From: Pseudomonas sp. Root562 | GTDB taxonomy: Bacteria; Pseudomonadota; Gammaproteobacteria; Pseudomonadales; Pseudomonadaceae | Length of the DNA stretch: 64,000 nt | Direction: 5' to 3' | Assembly: GCF_001427125.1 (NCBI RefSeq) | Contig: NZ_LMGK01000006.1 | Location: 62,471 to 126,470 of the forward strand | Part shown: positions 17,048 through 25,636 of the stretch, in pieces | How the letters are laid out: every line of letters begins with the position of its first letter | Position numbering within the stretch: the stretch's first letter is position 1 | Made by a program: the position numbers and the translations under genes | Notes under the pieces: generated by a model | Seen by the model: the letters and a program-made list of their open reading frames with translations, nothing else | Told to the model about the DNA's origin: nothing | Database searches by the model: none

Positions 17048-18730
17048 TCACAGATACTTATCCGTCACCGCCCCCTCCGAAGCGCTGGACACGGTCTTCG
17101 CATATTTGGCCAACACCCCGCGCTTGTACTTCGATTCCGGCCGCACCCAGCGCGACTTGCGCTCGGCCAGCTCAGTCGCGGACACATCCAGCGTAAGCTG
17201 CCGTGTTTCGGCGTCGATGGTGATTTTGTCGCCATTCTCGATCAACGCAATCGGCCCGCCCTCATAGGCCTCCGGCGTGATATGCCCGACCACGAAACCA
17301 TGGGAACCCCCGGAAAAACGACCATCGGTGATCAACGCCACATCCTTGCCCAGACCCTTGCCCATCACCGCCGACGTTGGCGAGAGCATTTCGCGCATAC
17401 CCGGTCCGCCCTTGGGCCCTTCGTAGCGGATCACGATCACTTCGCCGGGCTGAACTTCGCCGTTGAGAATGCCAGCCAGCGCACCTTCTTCACCGTGGTA
17501 GACCCGGGCCGTGCCTTCAAAGCGCAAGCCTTCCTTGCCGGTGATCTTGGCGACCGCGCCGGTCGGCGAGAGGTTGCCGTGCAACACCACCAGGTGCGAA
17601 TCCTTTTTGATCGGCCGGTCGAAGGGCAGGATCACGTCCTGGCCTTCGGGATAGTCGGGCACGTTCTCCAGGTTTTCCGCGAGAGTCTTGCCAGTGACGG
17701 TCATGACATCGCCGTGCAGCATGCCGGCCGCGAGCATGCGTTTCATCAGGGGCTGAATGCCGCCGATGGCCACCAGCTCGCTCATCATGTATTTGCCGCT
17801 GGGGCGCAGGTCGGCGACCACCGGGGAAATCTTGCCCAGCTCGATGAAGTCGTCCAGGGTCAACTCGACATCCACTGCGTTGGCCATCGCCAATAAATGC
17901 AGCACCGCATTGGTCGAGCCGGCGAGGGCGATCACCACGCGGATGGCGTTTTCAAACGCCTTGCGCGTCATGATGTCCCGCGGTTTCAAATCGAGCTTGA
18001 GCAGTTCCATGACTTGCTGGCCGGCGCGGAAACTGTCCGAGGCCTTGTCGCCGCCGACGGCGTCCTGGGAGCTCGAGCCCGGCAGGCTCATGCCCAGCGC
18101 TTCGATAGCCGAGGCCATGGTGTTGGCGGTGTACATGCCGCCGCAGGAACCGGGGCCGGGGATCGCCACTTCTTCGATCTGCTTGACCTGGATTTCATTG
18201 ATGTCGCCGCGGGCATGCTGACCGACGGCCTCGAACACGGAAATGATGTCGGTGTGGCCGGCACCGGGGCGGATGGTGCCACCATAGACAAAGATCGACG
18301 GCCGATTGAGCCGCGCCATGCCGATCAGGCAGCCCGGCATGTTTTTGTCGCAGCCGCCCACGGTCACCAATCCGTCGAAGCCTTCGCAACCGACCACGAC
18401 CTCGATGGAATCGGCAATGACCTCGCGGGACACCAGCGAGTACTTCATGCCTTCGGTGCCGTTGGCGATGCCGTCGGAGATAGTGATGGTGTTGAAAATC
18501 ACGCCTTTGGCGCCGGCGGCGTTTGCGCCTTTTTCCACTTCCAGCGCCAGCTTGTCGATGTGCATGTTGCACGGCGTGACCATCGCCCAGGTCGAGGCAA
18601 TGCCGACCTGCGGCTTGTTGAAGTCGTCATCGGTGAAACCCACCGCGCGCAACATGGCCCGGGCGGGTGCGGCTTCGACGCCATCGATCACTTGGGAGGA
18701 GTACTTGCGCAGATAGTCTGTATCGCTCAT
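17048..18730 (-). CDS. ilvD: Dihydroxy-acid dehydratase IlvD
   Basis: This 560-aa enzyme dehydrates 2,3-dihydroxy acids in valine, isoleucine and leucine synthesis. It has the Fe-S motifs VTVGGCDKNMPGC and GPGSCGGMYTANTMASA, plus the C-terminal TDGRFSGGSHGFVVGHI(T)PEA. At 560 aa it belongs to the shorter DHAD type, distinct from the 610-620-aa E. coli type. Pseudomonads often hold both, so this may be the second copy or may act on sugar acids. SD AAGGA lies nine bases before the ATG. It is a single gene with no other ilv genes adjacent. Confidence 0.9.
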   Translation of the reverse strand: MSDTDYLRKYSSQVIDGVEAAPARAMLRAVGFTDDDFNKPQVGIASTWAMVTPCNMHIDKLALEVEKGANAAGAKGVIFNTITISDGIANGTEGMKYSLVSREVIADSIEVVVGCEGFDGLVTVGGCDKNMPGCLIGMARLNRPSIFVYGGTIRPGAGHTDIISVFEAVGQHARGDINEIQVKQIEEVAIPGPGSCGGMYTANTMASAIEALGMSLPGSSSQDAVGGDKASDSFRAGQQVMELLKLDLKPRDIMTRKAFENAIRVVIALAGSTNAVLHLLAMANAVDVELTLDDFIELGKISPVVADLRPSGKYMMSELVAIGGIQPLMKRMLAAGMLHGDVMTVTGKTLAENLENVPDYPEGQDVILPFDRPIKKDSHLVVLHGNLSPTGAVAKITGKEGLRFEGTARVYHGEEGALAGILNGEVQPGEVIVIRYEGPKGGPGMREMLSPTSAVMGKGLGKDVALITDGRFSGGSHGFVVGHITPEAYEGGPIALIENGDKITIDAETRQLTLDVSATELAERKSRWVRPESKYKRGVLAKYAKTVSSASEGAVTDKYL

Positions 18731-19095
18731 GACAATGCATCCTTTGAGGCAAACAGCATCAGTATAGAGGTCCCGCCGCGTCGAGCCGGACTCACGAGTC
18801 GGGAACAGACGCGCGGGTGAGCCTTGTCGTGATATTCTTGGCGCAACTTGGTTTGACCTATTCAGTTTTCCTGTCCATGAGACGGGCGAACAGAATCACT
18901 GTCGCTCAAGTAGCTGAAGCCAAAAAAGATAAGAAGTCAGTTCAGTAGGGACATATAACGGGGGTCGATGCACAGACATCGGCCTTGTGTGCCCACCCGG
19001 TAGTCCTGCTGTGCCGCACCCATGATCTGCCGTGAAACATGGGCTGTGAGCGCGAGGATGGAAGGGCGGATGGCGTTTTATCATAGGTGCTACAG
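18731..19095. other. Intergenic region between ilvD and mqo
   Basis: These 365 bases hold the divergent control regions. I see no good terminator, riboswitch or strong promoter match. A 23-codon frame begins with ATG at 18877 but has no SD and is not called. Confidence 0.4.
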
Positions 19096-20739
19096 ATGTT
19101 TAAAAAAGTGAACACAGCCCTGCTGGGGTTGGCTCTGTCGTTGGGGATGACGACGGCTCAGGCCGAAGAAGCCAAGAAAGTCGATGTGCTGCTGATTGGC
19201 GGCGGCATCATGAGCGCGACCCTGGGTGTGTGGCTCAATGAGCTGGAACCTGGCACATCGATGGAAATGATCGAGCGCCTCGACGGTGTCGCCCAGGAAA
19301 GCTCCAACGGCTGGAACAACGCCGGTACCGGCCACTCCGCCCTGGCTGAGCTGAACTACACCCCGGAAGACGACAAGGGCAACGTGTCGATTCCCAAGGC
19401 CGTTGAAATCAACGAAGCCTTCCAGATCTCCCGTCAGTTCTGGGCCTGGCAGGTTCAGCAAGGCGTGTTGAAGAATCCGCGTTCGTTCATCAACTCCACG
19501 CCGCACATGAGTTTCGTGTGGGGCGATGACAACATCAAGTTCCTGAAAAAGCGCTACGAAGCCCTGCAAGCGAGCCCGCTGTTCGCCGGCATGCAGTACT
19601 CCGAAGACCCGGCTGTGATCAAGAAGTGGGTCCCGCTGATGATGGAAGGGCGTGACCCGAACCAGAAAGTCGCGGCCACCTGGAGCCCGATCGGCACCGA
19701 CGTGAACTTCGGCGAAATCACCCGTCAGTTCGTTGCGCACCTGCAAACCACGCCGAAATTCGACTTGAAGCTGTCCAGCGAAGTGCAGGACATCACCAAG
19801 AACGACGACGGCACGTGGCGTGTCAGCTACAAAAACCTGAAAGACGGCACTAAAACCGAAACCGACGCCAAGTTCGTGTTCATCGGTGCCGGCGGCGGTG
19901 CCCTGCATCTGCTGCAAAAGTCCGGCATTCCTGAAGCCAAGGAATACGCAGGTTTCCCGGTGGGCGGCTCGTTCCTCGTGACCGAAAACCCGACCCTCGC
20001 CGAGCAACACCTGGCCAAGGCCTACGGTAAAGCTTCCGTTGGCGCACCGCCGATGTCGGTTCCGCACCTGGACACCCGTGTGCTGGACGGCAAGCGCGTG
20101 ATCCTGTTTGGCCCATTCGCGACCTTCAGCACCAAGTTCCTCAAAGAAGGTTCCTACCTGGACCTGCTGACCACCACCACCACGCACAACGTGTGGCCGA
20201 TGACCAAGGTCGGCATCAAGGAATACCCGCTGGTCGAGTACCTTGCAGGTCAACTGATGCTGTCGGACGAAGACCGCCTCAACGCCCTGAAAGAATACTT
20301 CCCGAATGCCAAGGCCGAAGATTGGCGCCTGTGGCAAGCGGGCCAGCGCGTGCAGATCATCAAGCGTGACGAAGCCGCCGGTGGTGTGCTGAAACTGGGC
20401 ACCGAAATCGTCGCTTCGCAAGACGGCACCATCGCCGGCCTGCTGGGCGCTTCCCCAGGTGCTTCGACCGCCGCACCGATCATGCTGAGCGTGCTGCAGA
20501 AGGTCTTCAAGGACAAGGTCGCCACCCCGGCCTGGCAGGAAAAACTGCACCAGATCGTGCCGAGCTACGGCACTCAGTTGAACGCCAGCCCTGAAAAGGT
20601 TGCGCAGGAATGGGCCTACACCGCCAAGGTGCTGGAACTGACCCCGCCGCCGGCGATTGGCCAGGCTGCTCCGGTTACTGTTCCGGCAGAAGCACCGAAA
20701 GCACCGAAGGAAAATGCTGCGGCTGATATGGCTTTGTGA
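19096..20739 (+). CDS. mqo: Malate:quinone oxidoreductase
   Basis: This 547-aa protein has an N-terminal signal-like segment (residues 1-24, ending AQAEE), then the FAD motif [15 protein letters not shown] and Mqo blocks [44 protein letters not shown] and a C-terminal [14 protein letters not shown]. It oxidises malate to oxaloacetate and reduces quinone at the inner membrane, replacing or adding to NAD-malate dehydrogenase. The ATG at 19096 follows AGG at eight bases; a GTG three codons earlier is possible. The Pro/Ala-rich C-terminal tail is typical of Pseudomonas copies. Confidence 0.94.
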   Translation: MFKKVNTALLGLALSLGMTTAQAEEAKKVDVLLIGGGIMSATLGVWLNELEPGTSMEMIERLDGVAQESSNGWNNAGTGHSALAELNYTPEDDKGNVSIPKAVEINEAFQISRQFWAWQVQQGVLKNPRSFINSTPHMSFVWGDDNIKFLKKRYEALQASPLFAGMQYSEDPAVIKKWVPLMMEGRDPNQKVAATWSPIGTDVNFGEITRQFVAHLQTTPKFDLKLSSEVQDITKNDDGTWRVSYKNLKDGTKTETDAKFVFIGAGGGALHLLQKSGIPEAKEYAGFPVGGSFLVTENPTLAEQHLAKAYGKASVGAPPMSVPHLDTRVLDGKRVILFGPFATFSTKFLKEGSYLDLLTTTTTHNVWPMTKVGIKEYPLVEYLAGQLMLSDEDRLNALKEYFPNAKAEDWRLWQAGQRVQIIKRDEAAGGVLKLGTEIVASQDGTIAGLLGASPGASTAAPIMLSVLQKVFKDKVATPAWQEKLHQIVPSYGTQLNASPEKVAQEWAYTAKVLELTPPPAIGQAAPVTVPAEAPKAPKENAAADMAL

Positions 20740-20794
20740 TCCAGTTGTTCTGCCGTTGAGGTGGGATGCCTGATTTAGCTGATCCGCAGTAAAG

Positions 20795-20832
20795 AAAACC
20801 CGCTGAACCGGTAACGGTCAGCGGGTTTTTTG
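20795..20832 (+). terminator. Intrinsic terminator of mqo
   Basis: An 11-bp stem (AAACCCGCTGA / TCAGCGGGTTT) with a 12-base loop runs into a T-rich tail, 56 bases after the mqo stop. Confidence 0.9.
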
Positions 20833-20843
20833 TGAGCTGTCGG

Positions 20844-20946
20844 TTGTAGGAGCGAGCCTGCTCGCAATGCACCTGAGAGCGCCCGTGTTTCTTCAGGAAG
20901 CACGCGTTATCGTTGACGCCCGTCGCGAGCAGGCTCGCTCCTACAA
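20844..20946. repeat. REPIN upstream of the T6SS island
   Basis: The arms 20844-20865 and 20925-20946 are perfect 22-base inverted repeats based on TTGTAGGAGCGAGCCTGCTCGC. The right half is also part of the direct repeat that flanks the type VI island. Confidence 0.9.
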
Positions 20947-20998
20947 GGAATGCGCACCTGATCCATATTTTTTATGTTTTCTGCCTCTGTGATGAGTT
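20911..20998. repeat. Left flanking direct repeat of the T6SS island
   Basis: About 88 bp, including one REP palindrome and a further 50 bases (CCTGATCC...TTTTATGTTTTCTGCCTCTG...GATGAGT), recur at 23782-23868 in the same orientation with roughly 12 mismatches. The extra non-REP sequence makes this more than chance REP similarity. Confidence 0.8.
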
Positions 20999-21118
20999 AC
21001 TCAAACCCTGTCAGGATAAATTGCACGAAGGATGACTGATATCAGGTTGAGAACGTCTTGATTCATTGCGCCCGTAATTCCATTCAGATATTCATCAAAG
21101 CACTAAAAAGCATTCACT

Positions 21119-21493
21119 TCACTTGGCGTATTTGAGATAAGTACCAAATATCATCATGGCAAGACAAAGTATCCATCCTGTTCCCCATGACACAAACAGC
21201 ATTCGCTTAAAACCGGTGGGGAAATTTCGGGCTTCGGTGATATCTACAATTCCTCTTTTTGCGCAAGGTCCCGGCATCATGAGAACCATGGTGAGAAAAC
21301 CGTTGCGCATGACCTTTCCTATAAGACCAGCATGTTGGTACAAGTCTCTGTTTGATTTAACAAAACTACTTTTCTGCAGCAATGCTTCCGCTTCTTCTGT
21401 ATACACGTGGATCATGTAAAAAAGCCAAAGCTCTACAGCAAAAAGGGAGATAAGTAGAGCTAATGAAATAAGTCCGGAACAAAAGAATATAAT
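21119..21493 (-). CDS. Small two-TM membrane protein, third immunity-like copy (probable ATT start)
   Basis: This is a homologue of the probable immunity protein at 21772-22161. Shared features are Y(M)xH(V/I)YTE(E/K)AE(A/N)LL, GL(I/M)GK(V/A)MRNGFLT, AKRG(I/L)VD and an ending (Y)LKYxK. The first ATG (21415) would remove the N-terminal membrane helix. The frame is open further, and an ATT at 21493-21491 lies exactly where the homologue's ATG aligns, six bases after GGAG. The full product would be 124 aa with two membrane segments. Either the rare ATT start is used or the start codon has mutated. The region is clearly AT-rich. Confidence 0.55.
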   Translation of the reverse strand: MIFFCSGLISLALLISLFAVELWLFYMIHVYTEEAEALLQKSSFVKSNRDLYQHAGLIGKVMRNGFLTMVLMMPGPCAKRGIVDITEARNFPTGFKRMLFVSWGTGWILCLAMMIFGTYLKYAK

Positions 21494-21522
21494 TTGTTAC
21501 TCCGTTCTATAGCATGCTGGTG

Positions 21523-21771
21523 TCATTTCGATTCGAGGTAGTTAAGGCATCCTTGTAGGATCATAAGAGTGATCGCTAACAACCATGCGAGTCCCCATGA
21601 TGCTATAAGCATTAGCTTGAGGTGTTTTGGGAACTTCACGACTTCCGCTACATCAACAATATTTCTCTTTGCAGTGAACGATGGCGTTAACAGCAATGTT
21701 CGTACTCGGTACCCAGAATCGTTCGAGCTTTGTAGGGCTCCTTTATGCGATATCTCAACGATAGATGTTGA
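21523..21771 (-). pseudogene. Truncated second immunity-like copy
   Basis: The reverse frame from the stop at 21523 back to 21771 encodes about 82 residues resembling the C-terminal two thirds of the neighbouring immunity-like proteins (TPSFTAKRNIVDV, KFPKHLKLM, then a terminal membrane helix). It has no start codon or N-terminal membrane helix. It lies in the same frame as, and directly after, the TAA of the gene at 21772-22161, as if a tandem copy had been joined to it. It looks like a decaying duplicate. Confidence 0.6.
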
Positions 21772-22161
21772 TTATATGGCAGGAGATTTATCGATATATT
21801 TAATATAAGCTCCAAATATTACAAGGGAGACGGTAAATAGAGAACATGATGCCCAGGACGTAACGAACATCCACTTTAATTTGCGTGGGAAATTTTTTAC
21901 GTCCTTCAAGTCAACAAGCCCTCTTTTGGCTAATAGTTTTGGATTTAGTAGTGCTAAAGTTAGGAAGCCATTACGCATGGCTTTTCCCATGAGACCTGCT
22001 GGTGAATAGATTTTAATATTTAGCTCGACAAAATTACTGTTCGGCAGCAAGTTTTCCGCCTTTTCAGTATAAATATGAACCATATAAATCAGCCACATCA
22101 GGATAAATGTATGTGGAACTCCTACGAAGAGTCCAATCAAACCGAGCGGTACTGAGTTCAT
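21772..22161 (-). CDS. Probable T6SS immunity protein, two-TM membrane protein
   Basis: The 129-aa product has an N-terminal membrane helix (about residues 4-28), a loop of about 60 residues with YTEKAENLL and GLMGKAMRNGFL, and a C-terminal helix (about 95-118). It is not a family I know by name. Its ATG overlaps the stop of the putative effector gene (ATGA), which implies coupled translation. The position directly behind a glycine-rich putative pore-former and the membrane topology suggest an inner-membrane immunity protein. Two related copies lie downstream. The immunity role is inferred from context only. Confidence 0.65.
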   Translation of the reverse strand: MNSVPLGLIGLFVGVPHTFILMWLIYMVHIYTEKAENLLPNSNFVELNIKIYSPAGLMGKAMRNGFLTLALLNPKLLAKRGLVDLKDVKNFPRKLKWMFVTSWASCSLFTVSLVIFGAYIKYIDKSPAI

Positions 22162-23135
22162 TGCGCCATTTCGCTGTACAAATATTCGCCAACTATTTCA
22201 CCGACGTTCTCCCCGAACGTCCCGCCAGCCCATCCTCCCACAGCACCTCCTATCACGCTGCACGCTAAGGCGCCAGTACCTCCAGTAGCAAGGCCTAACA
22301 CCGCGATACACCCGTACGACGCCGCGAATCCGCCTAGAACACCCCCACCGGTTCCGCCACCCAAGCTAAGTACCAGGGAAGTCCCCTCAACATACTTCGC
22401 CTTAGTACACGCTTCCTCCCGCCCCAACGCACACGCCTGCCGGATATCCAGTCCAGTGGAAGCAACCTCCAGCGCGACGCCAATATAAACTCCGCGCTTG
22501 ATGAGTTTCGCCGCCCTGGCCACTCCACTGACCTTTGTCGCATAACCGGCAATTTCGCCGGTACTCATGTAGCTTTTTGTCGAAATCCCCAACATCCGTT
22601 TTATCGAACCCTGATAACGAAGTCCGGAGCCCCAGGATGCTACGTTGCCAAGCTGATTTTCCAGCTTGGCGAACAGCAGGGCGCGTTCGCTGTAAAACCT
22701 GTCTCGGGCTGTTATTGAGCCGCTGCGCAGGTACTTTTTATGGGCTTGGTCGATTTCCTCCAGCGTAGTCTTGATTGCGGCCATGTGCTTGCTCCAGCCG
22801 TCACTGACGACACCGGCACCAATAGCGCCTTGAGCAAGCATGCCTTGCAGCAGTTCGTAGTTATCGAGAAAGAAGTCGTCAGCATCGACCTGATTGGTTA
22901 ACAGGCCGATATGGATGTCCCGCGCCCTGGCCATCAAGTAGGCTTCTTCGCTGGTGCTCATAGGTGTAGACACATCACCGATGATCACCAACTCGCCAGC
23001 CAGCACCACGGAATTGACGATATGGCTGTTGAGTGCATCAAACTTGCTTTTGGCGATGCCGGTCAGGGCCAGTTGAGCCTTGAGTGACGCGTAGGTTTGC
23101 GATTGCGCATTGATGAACGCCAAAGGCTGTGCCAT
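22158..23135 (-). CDS. Putative Hcp-linked type VI effector with glycine-zipper C terminus
   Basis: This 325-aa protein starts 7 bases after the hcp stop. Residues 1-210 are largely helical (FINAQSQTYASLKAQLALTGIAKSK...), while the C-terminal 90 residues are dominated by glycine zippers (LGGGTGGGVLGGFAAS, GGTGALACSVIGGAVGGWAGG) that could insert in membranes. I infer a pore-forming toxin loaded through Hcp, with the coupled downstream gene as its immunity. No enzyme motif was found. Two cysteine pairs (in CALGREEAC and near the zipper) could stabilise it. The ATG at 23135 was chosen because upstream codons overlap hcp. Confidence 0.65.
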   Translation of the reverse strand: MAQPLAFINAQSQTYASLKAQLALTGIAKSKFDALNSHIVNSVVLAGELVIIGDVSTPMSTSEEAYLMARARDIHIGLLTNQVDADDFFLDNYELLQGMLAQGAIGAGVVSDGWSKHMAAIKTTLEEIDQAHKKYLRSGSITARDRFYSERALLFAKLENQLGNVASWGSGLRYQGSIKRMLGISTKSYMSTGEIAGYATKVSGVARAAKLIKRGVYIGVALEVASTGLDIRQACALGREEACTKAKYVEGTSLVLSLGGGTGGGVLGGFAASYGCIAVLGLATGGTGALACSVIGGAVGGWAGGTFGENVGEIVGEYLYSEMAQ

Positions 23136-23142
23136 GTCAGCC

Positions 23143-23631
23143 TCACGAGTAGCGCTTGTTGTTGATGCGATCCCAGCCGCCCGCGATGTTGCCGCCACCG
23201 GCGCCGTCGCTGCGTTTTTGCTGGGTATAGACCGTTTTGATGCGGCCGTAGTCCAGTTGCACTATTTCAACGGGAATCCCTGCGGCGGCATTTTGCAGGT
23301 AGTCGGCGATAATCACTTCTTCGAGCACGATCTCGAAGTACTTGAGCTTGTCGCCGCCTGCACGGCTTAGAACCAGAGTGACCTCTTTCAGGTGTTCACC
23401 GGCGCAGCTGGCTTCCATCAGTTTGCAACTGGACTTGTCGAGTTCTTTGGTGAAAGTGAAAGTGCTGAGCGTCGTGCGCCCGGCAGTCGCGCCACCCGCT
23501 GAACTGGCGGTGGCGGAAGTACTTTGCTGAGTGCCAAAGCTGTAGCTGTTGACCTCGATCCAGTTCCGATGCTGCTCGTCCAAGGCTTCGCCCGGGATAC
23601 CTTCGATTTTGATGTAAGCGTCAAATGCCAT
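23143..23631 (-). CDS. hcp: Type VI secretion tube protein Hcp
   Basis: The 162-aa Hcp1-family protein starts MAFDAYIKIEGIPGEA and has TTLSTFTFTKELDKSSCKLMEASCAGEHLKEVTL and KYFEIVLEEVIIADY, forming the beta-barrel that stacks as hexameric rings. AAGGAG lies seven bases before the ATG at 23631. It is an orphan hcp outside any structural T6SS cluster, followed by a putative effector and immunity genes; such auxiliary Hcp proteins often chaperone and carry their neighbouring effector. Confidence 0.92.
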   Translation of the reverse strand: MAFDAYIKIEGIPGEALDEQHRNWIEVNSYSFGTQQSTSATASSAGGATAGRTTLSTFTFTKELDKSSCKLMEASCAGEHLKEVTLVLSRAGGDKLKYFEIVLEEVIIADYLQNAAAGIPVEIVQLDYGRIKTVYTQQKRSDGAGGGNIAGGWDRINNKRYS

Positions 23632-23781
23632 ATGACCGCTCCTTGGCAATGGGGTTATTTATCCATGTTCGCAGGAGGGAATGTACGGGTTTCGAAACGG
23701 AGAAGGGCGCATTCAGCGATCGCTGATCATTCGAATCGGACGGTTCCTATTATGTTTTGGCTGGTGGATGTAAGACGTTTC

Positions 23782-23868
23782 CGTTCACGCCCATCGCGAG
23801 CAGGCTCGCTCCTACAGGGATTTGTATCTGATCCGTATTATTTTATGTTTTCTGCATCTGTAATGAGT
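23782..23868. repeat. Right flanking direct repeat of the T6SS island (with single REP)
   Basis: This is the direct-repeat partner of 20911-20998: REP palindrome GCGAGCAGGCTCGCTCCTAC followed by matching non-REP sequence (CTGATCC...TTTTATGTTTTCTGCATCTG...ATGAGT). Unlike the left side, only one REP half is present here. It lies between hcp and the next small gene. Confidence 0.8.
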
Positions 23869-23947
23869 GCAGTTTGCGCCTCACTATAGTGACCCGTTCC
23901 GCGACTCGGACGCGGTGCACCGCAACTTCAATATGCAGGAGGCCTTT

Positions 23948-24031
23948 ATGGGCAAAATGGCGATTTTCCTCGGTGGTTTTTTGGTTGTGACGATTCTGAT
24001 TGGCGTGCTCGCGACCATTTCGCCGGTGTGA
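23948..24031 (+). CDS. 27-residue single-pass membrane microprotein
   Basis: A very short frame (28 codons with stop) starts with ATG six bases after a perfect AGGAGG. The product is one hydrophobic helix (MAIFLGGFLVVTILIGVLAT) with a short basic N terminus and a Pro-Val end. I believe similar microproteins occur in other pseudomonads, but I cannot check. It is convergent with the VOC gene, with the stops eight bases apart. Confidence 0.6.
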   Translation: MGKMAIFLGGFLVVTILIGVLATISPV

Positions 24032-24039
24032 ATGACGGT

Positions 24040-24426
24040 TCAGTTCTTTTGCGCAATCTGGATCAGATTGCCGCACGTATCATCGAACACCGCGGTCGTC
24101 ACCGGCCCCATCGCTGTTGGTGGCTGAGTGAAGTGCACGCCAGCAGCGAGCAGCCGTTGGTACTCGGCGTGAACGTCGTCGACGCCGAATGAGGTGTAGG
24201 GAATCCCATCCTGTTTGATCGCCGACTTGAACGGTTTCGCTGCCGGATGGGCATCGGGCTCCAACAGCAATTCGACGCCGTCTGGATCGCCGGTCGAGGT
24301 GAGCGTCAGCCAGCGGAACTGGCCCATCGGGATGTCATGCTTGAGTTCAAAACCGAGTACGTCCCGGTAGAAGGCCAGTGCCTTGTCCTGGTCGTCGACC
24401 ATCACGCTGGTGACTACGATTTTCAT
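24040..24426 (-). CDS. VOC family (glyoxalase/bleomycin-resistance fold) protein
   Basis: This 128-aa protein has the paired beta-alpha-beta-beta-beta VOC modules: VTSVMVDDQDKALAFYRDVLGFE, GVELLLEPDAHPAAKPF, TSFGVDDVHAEYQRLLAAGVHF and VTTAVFDDTCGNLIQI. Candidate metal ligands sit at the module edges (E around residue 53, D/N near the C terminus). The substrate is unknown. Its SD is AGGAG upstream of ATG 24426. Confidence 0.85.
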   Translation of the reverse strand: MKIVVTSVMVDDQDKALAFYRDVLGFELKHDIPMGQFRWLTLTSTGDPDGVELLLEPDAHPAAKPFKSAIKQDGIPYTSFGVDDVHAEYQRLLAAGVHFTQPPTAMGPVTTAVFDDTCGNLIQIAQKN

Positions 24427-24526
24427 GAGTTTTTCCTCCTGGATGAAGCGCAGTATTCTGCAAACAGCGTAGCGGGTGGCGGTGCCGGTGTTTACGATGG
24501 GCGACCACAGGGATCGAGGTTAAAAC

Positions 24527-25096
24527 ATGACATTGACGAACGAAGCATTGGTCAGGATCGCCATGACCAATCCCCTGAACGCTGAAATCAGCAGGCGCCT
24601 GCCCGCACTGGGTCTGAACCAGTGCATGCTCACTGCCGGATGTTTGTTCCAGGCGGTGTGGAATCGTCAATCGCAACAGTCGACGGCTTGGGGGGTGAAG
24701 GATTACGACGTTTTCTACTTCGATGATGATTTGTCATGGGAGGCTGAGAACGATGTCATCCAAGCCGCCCAACGCTTGTTCCACGACCTTGATGCCAACA
24801 TCGAAATCAAGAATCAGGCCCGCGTTCATCTCTGGTACGGCCAGCGATTTGGTGGGGCCTATCCTCAGCTTGAATCAGCCAAGGACGGGATTGATCGCTA
24901 CCTGATTGCGGGTACCTGCATTGGTCTGGATGTCGTCACCGGCGAAGTCTACGCGCCCAATGGGCTGGCCGACACCGAGTCAGGACTGCTGCGTATCAAT
25001 CCCAAAAATCCCAAAATCGAACTGTTCGAACAGAAGGCCAAAAGTTACCAGGCGCGCTGGCCCTGGCTGAGGATCATCGAGCCGCAGCTTTCATGA
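24527..25096 (+). CDS. Nucleotidyltransferase family protein (PF06042-like)
   Basis: The 189-aa product has the family core TAGCLFQAVWN and KDYDVFYFDDDLSWEAEND (a D-x-D metal site), HDLDANIEIKNQARVHLWYGQRFG, and DGIDRYLIAGTCIGL. It is one of the minimal nucleotidyltransferase-like proteins of unknown acceptor, widely conserved as single genes in proteobacteria. GAGG lies eight bases upstream of the ATG. It is convergent with the lipoprotein gene downstream and divergent from the VOC gene. Confidence 0.82.
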   Translation: MTLTNEALVRIAMTNPLNAEISRRLPALGLNQCMLTAGCLFQAVWNRQSQQSTAWGVKDYDVFYFDDDLSWEAENDVIQAAQRLFHDLDANIEIKNQARVHLWYGQRFGGAYPQLESAKDGIDRYLIAGTCIGLDVVTGEVYAPNGLADTESGLLRINPKNPKIELFEQKAKSYQARWPWLRIIEPQLS

Positions 25097-25112
25097 ACGC
25101 TGGTGGCGGTAG

Positions 25113-25565
25113 TTACTTCGATACCGCTGTCTGCTTGATATCCCCACAAAAAATATCAACGTTGCCATCGGTCGCAGCCGTGCGCACGAGTATGTGATGC
25201 TCACTGGTCAGCAGTTCAGGCAATGCCACCGGTACGCTTCTGGAAAAGGTCCAGCCGCGTATGGGTTGGCGCTCGGTGTTGACTCGGTCGTTCATGGCGT
25301 AGGCGACCGGGCCGGGCTGCTGGCAGCTGCCTTTGTTGATAAAACTGTAGAGGCGCAAGGGCAGGGTGGATCCCATTGGAGCGCCGCTGATGAAGAAGCT
25401 CAGTCCGGTCTGTTTGCCCCAATCGGACAACGTGACATTGCCGATCTGACCGGCATTCTGTCGGGTCGCATCAAGGTTCACGAAGACGCCATGGTTTGAG
25501 GATGAGGTGCAGCCGTAGACACCGAGGGTGATCGTCAGCGCCGCCAGTGAATATCTGAGTTTCAT
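25113..25565 (-). CDS. Hypothetical lipoprotein
   Basis: The 150-aa product has a signal peptide ending in a lipobox (GVYGC, Cys at residue 19), then a Ser-rich linker and a small beta-rich domain with two further cysteines (GSCQQPGP and VDIFCGD) that may form a disulphide. No named domain is recognised. It is probably anchored in the outer or inner membrane facing the periplasm. It lies downstream of the thioesterase gene on the same strand with a 71-base gap. Confidence 0.65.
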   Translation of the reverse strand: MKLRYSLAALTITLGVYGCTSSSNHGVFVNLDATRQNAGQIGNVTLSDWGKQTGLSFFISGAPMGSTLPLRLYSFINKGSCQQPGPVAYAMNDRVNTERQPIRGWTFSRSVPVALPELLTSEHHILVRTAATDGNVDIFCGDIKQTAVSK

Positions 25566-25636
25566 TGCTGCACTCCTTTGTTGAACATGAGCGGATGTCG
25601 CTGATTGATCACTCTGCGGCTGACAGCGGCGCTGCG

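Noticed and set aside
18896..19084. 62-codon reverse frame upstream of mqo
   Set aside because: No SD, unusual composition, and located in the mqo control region.
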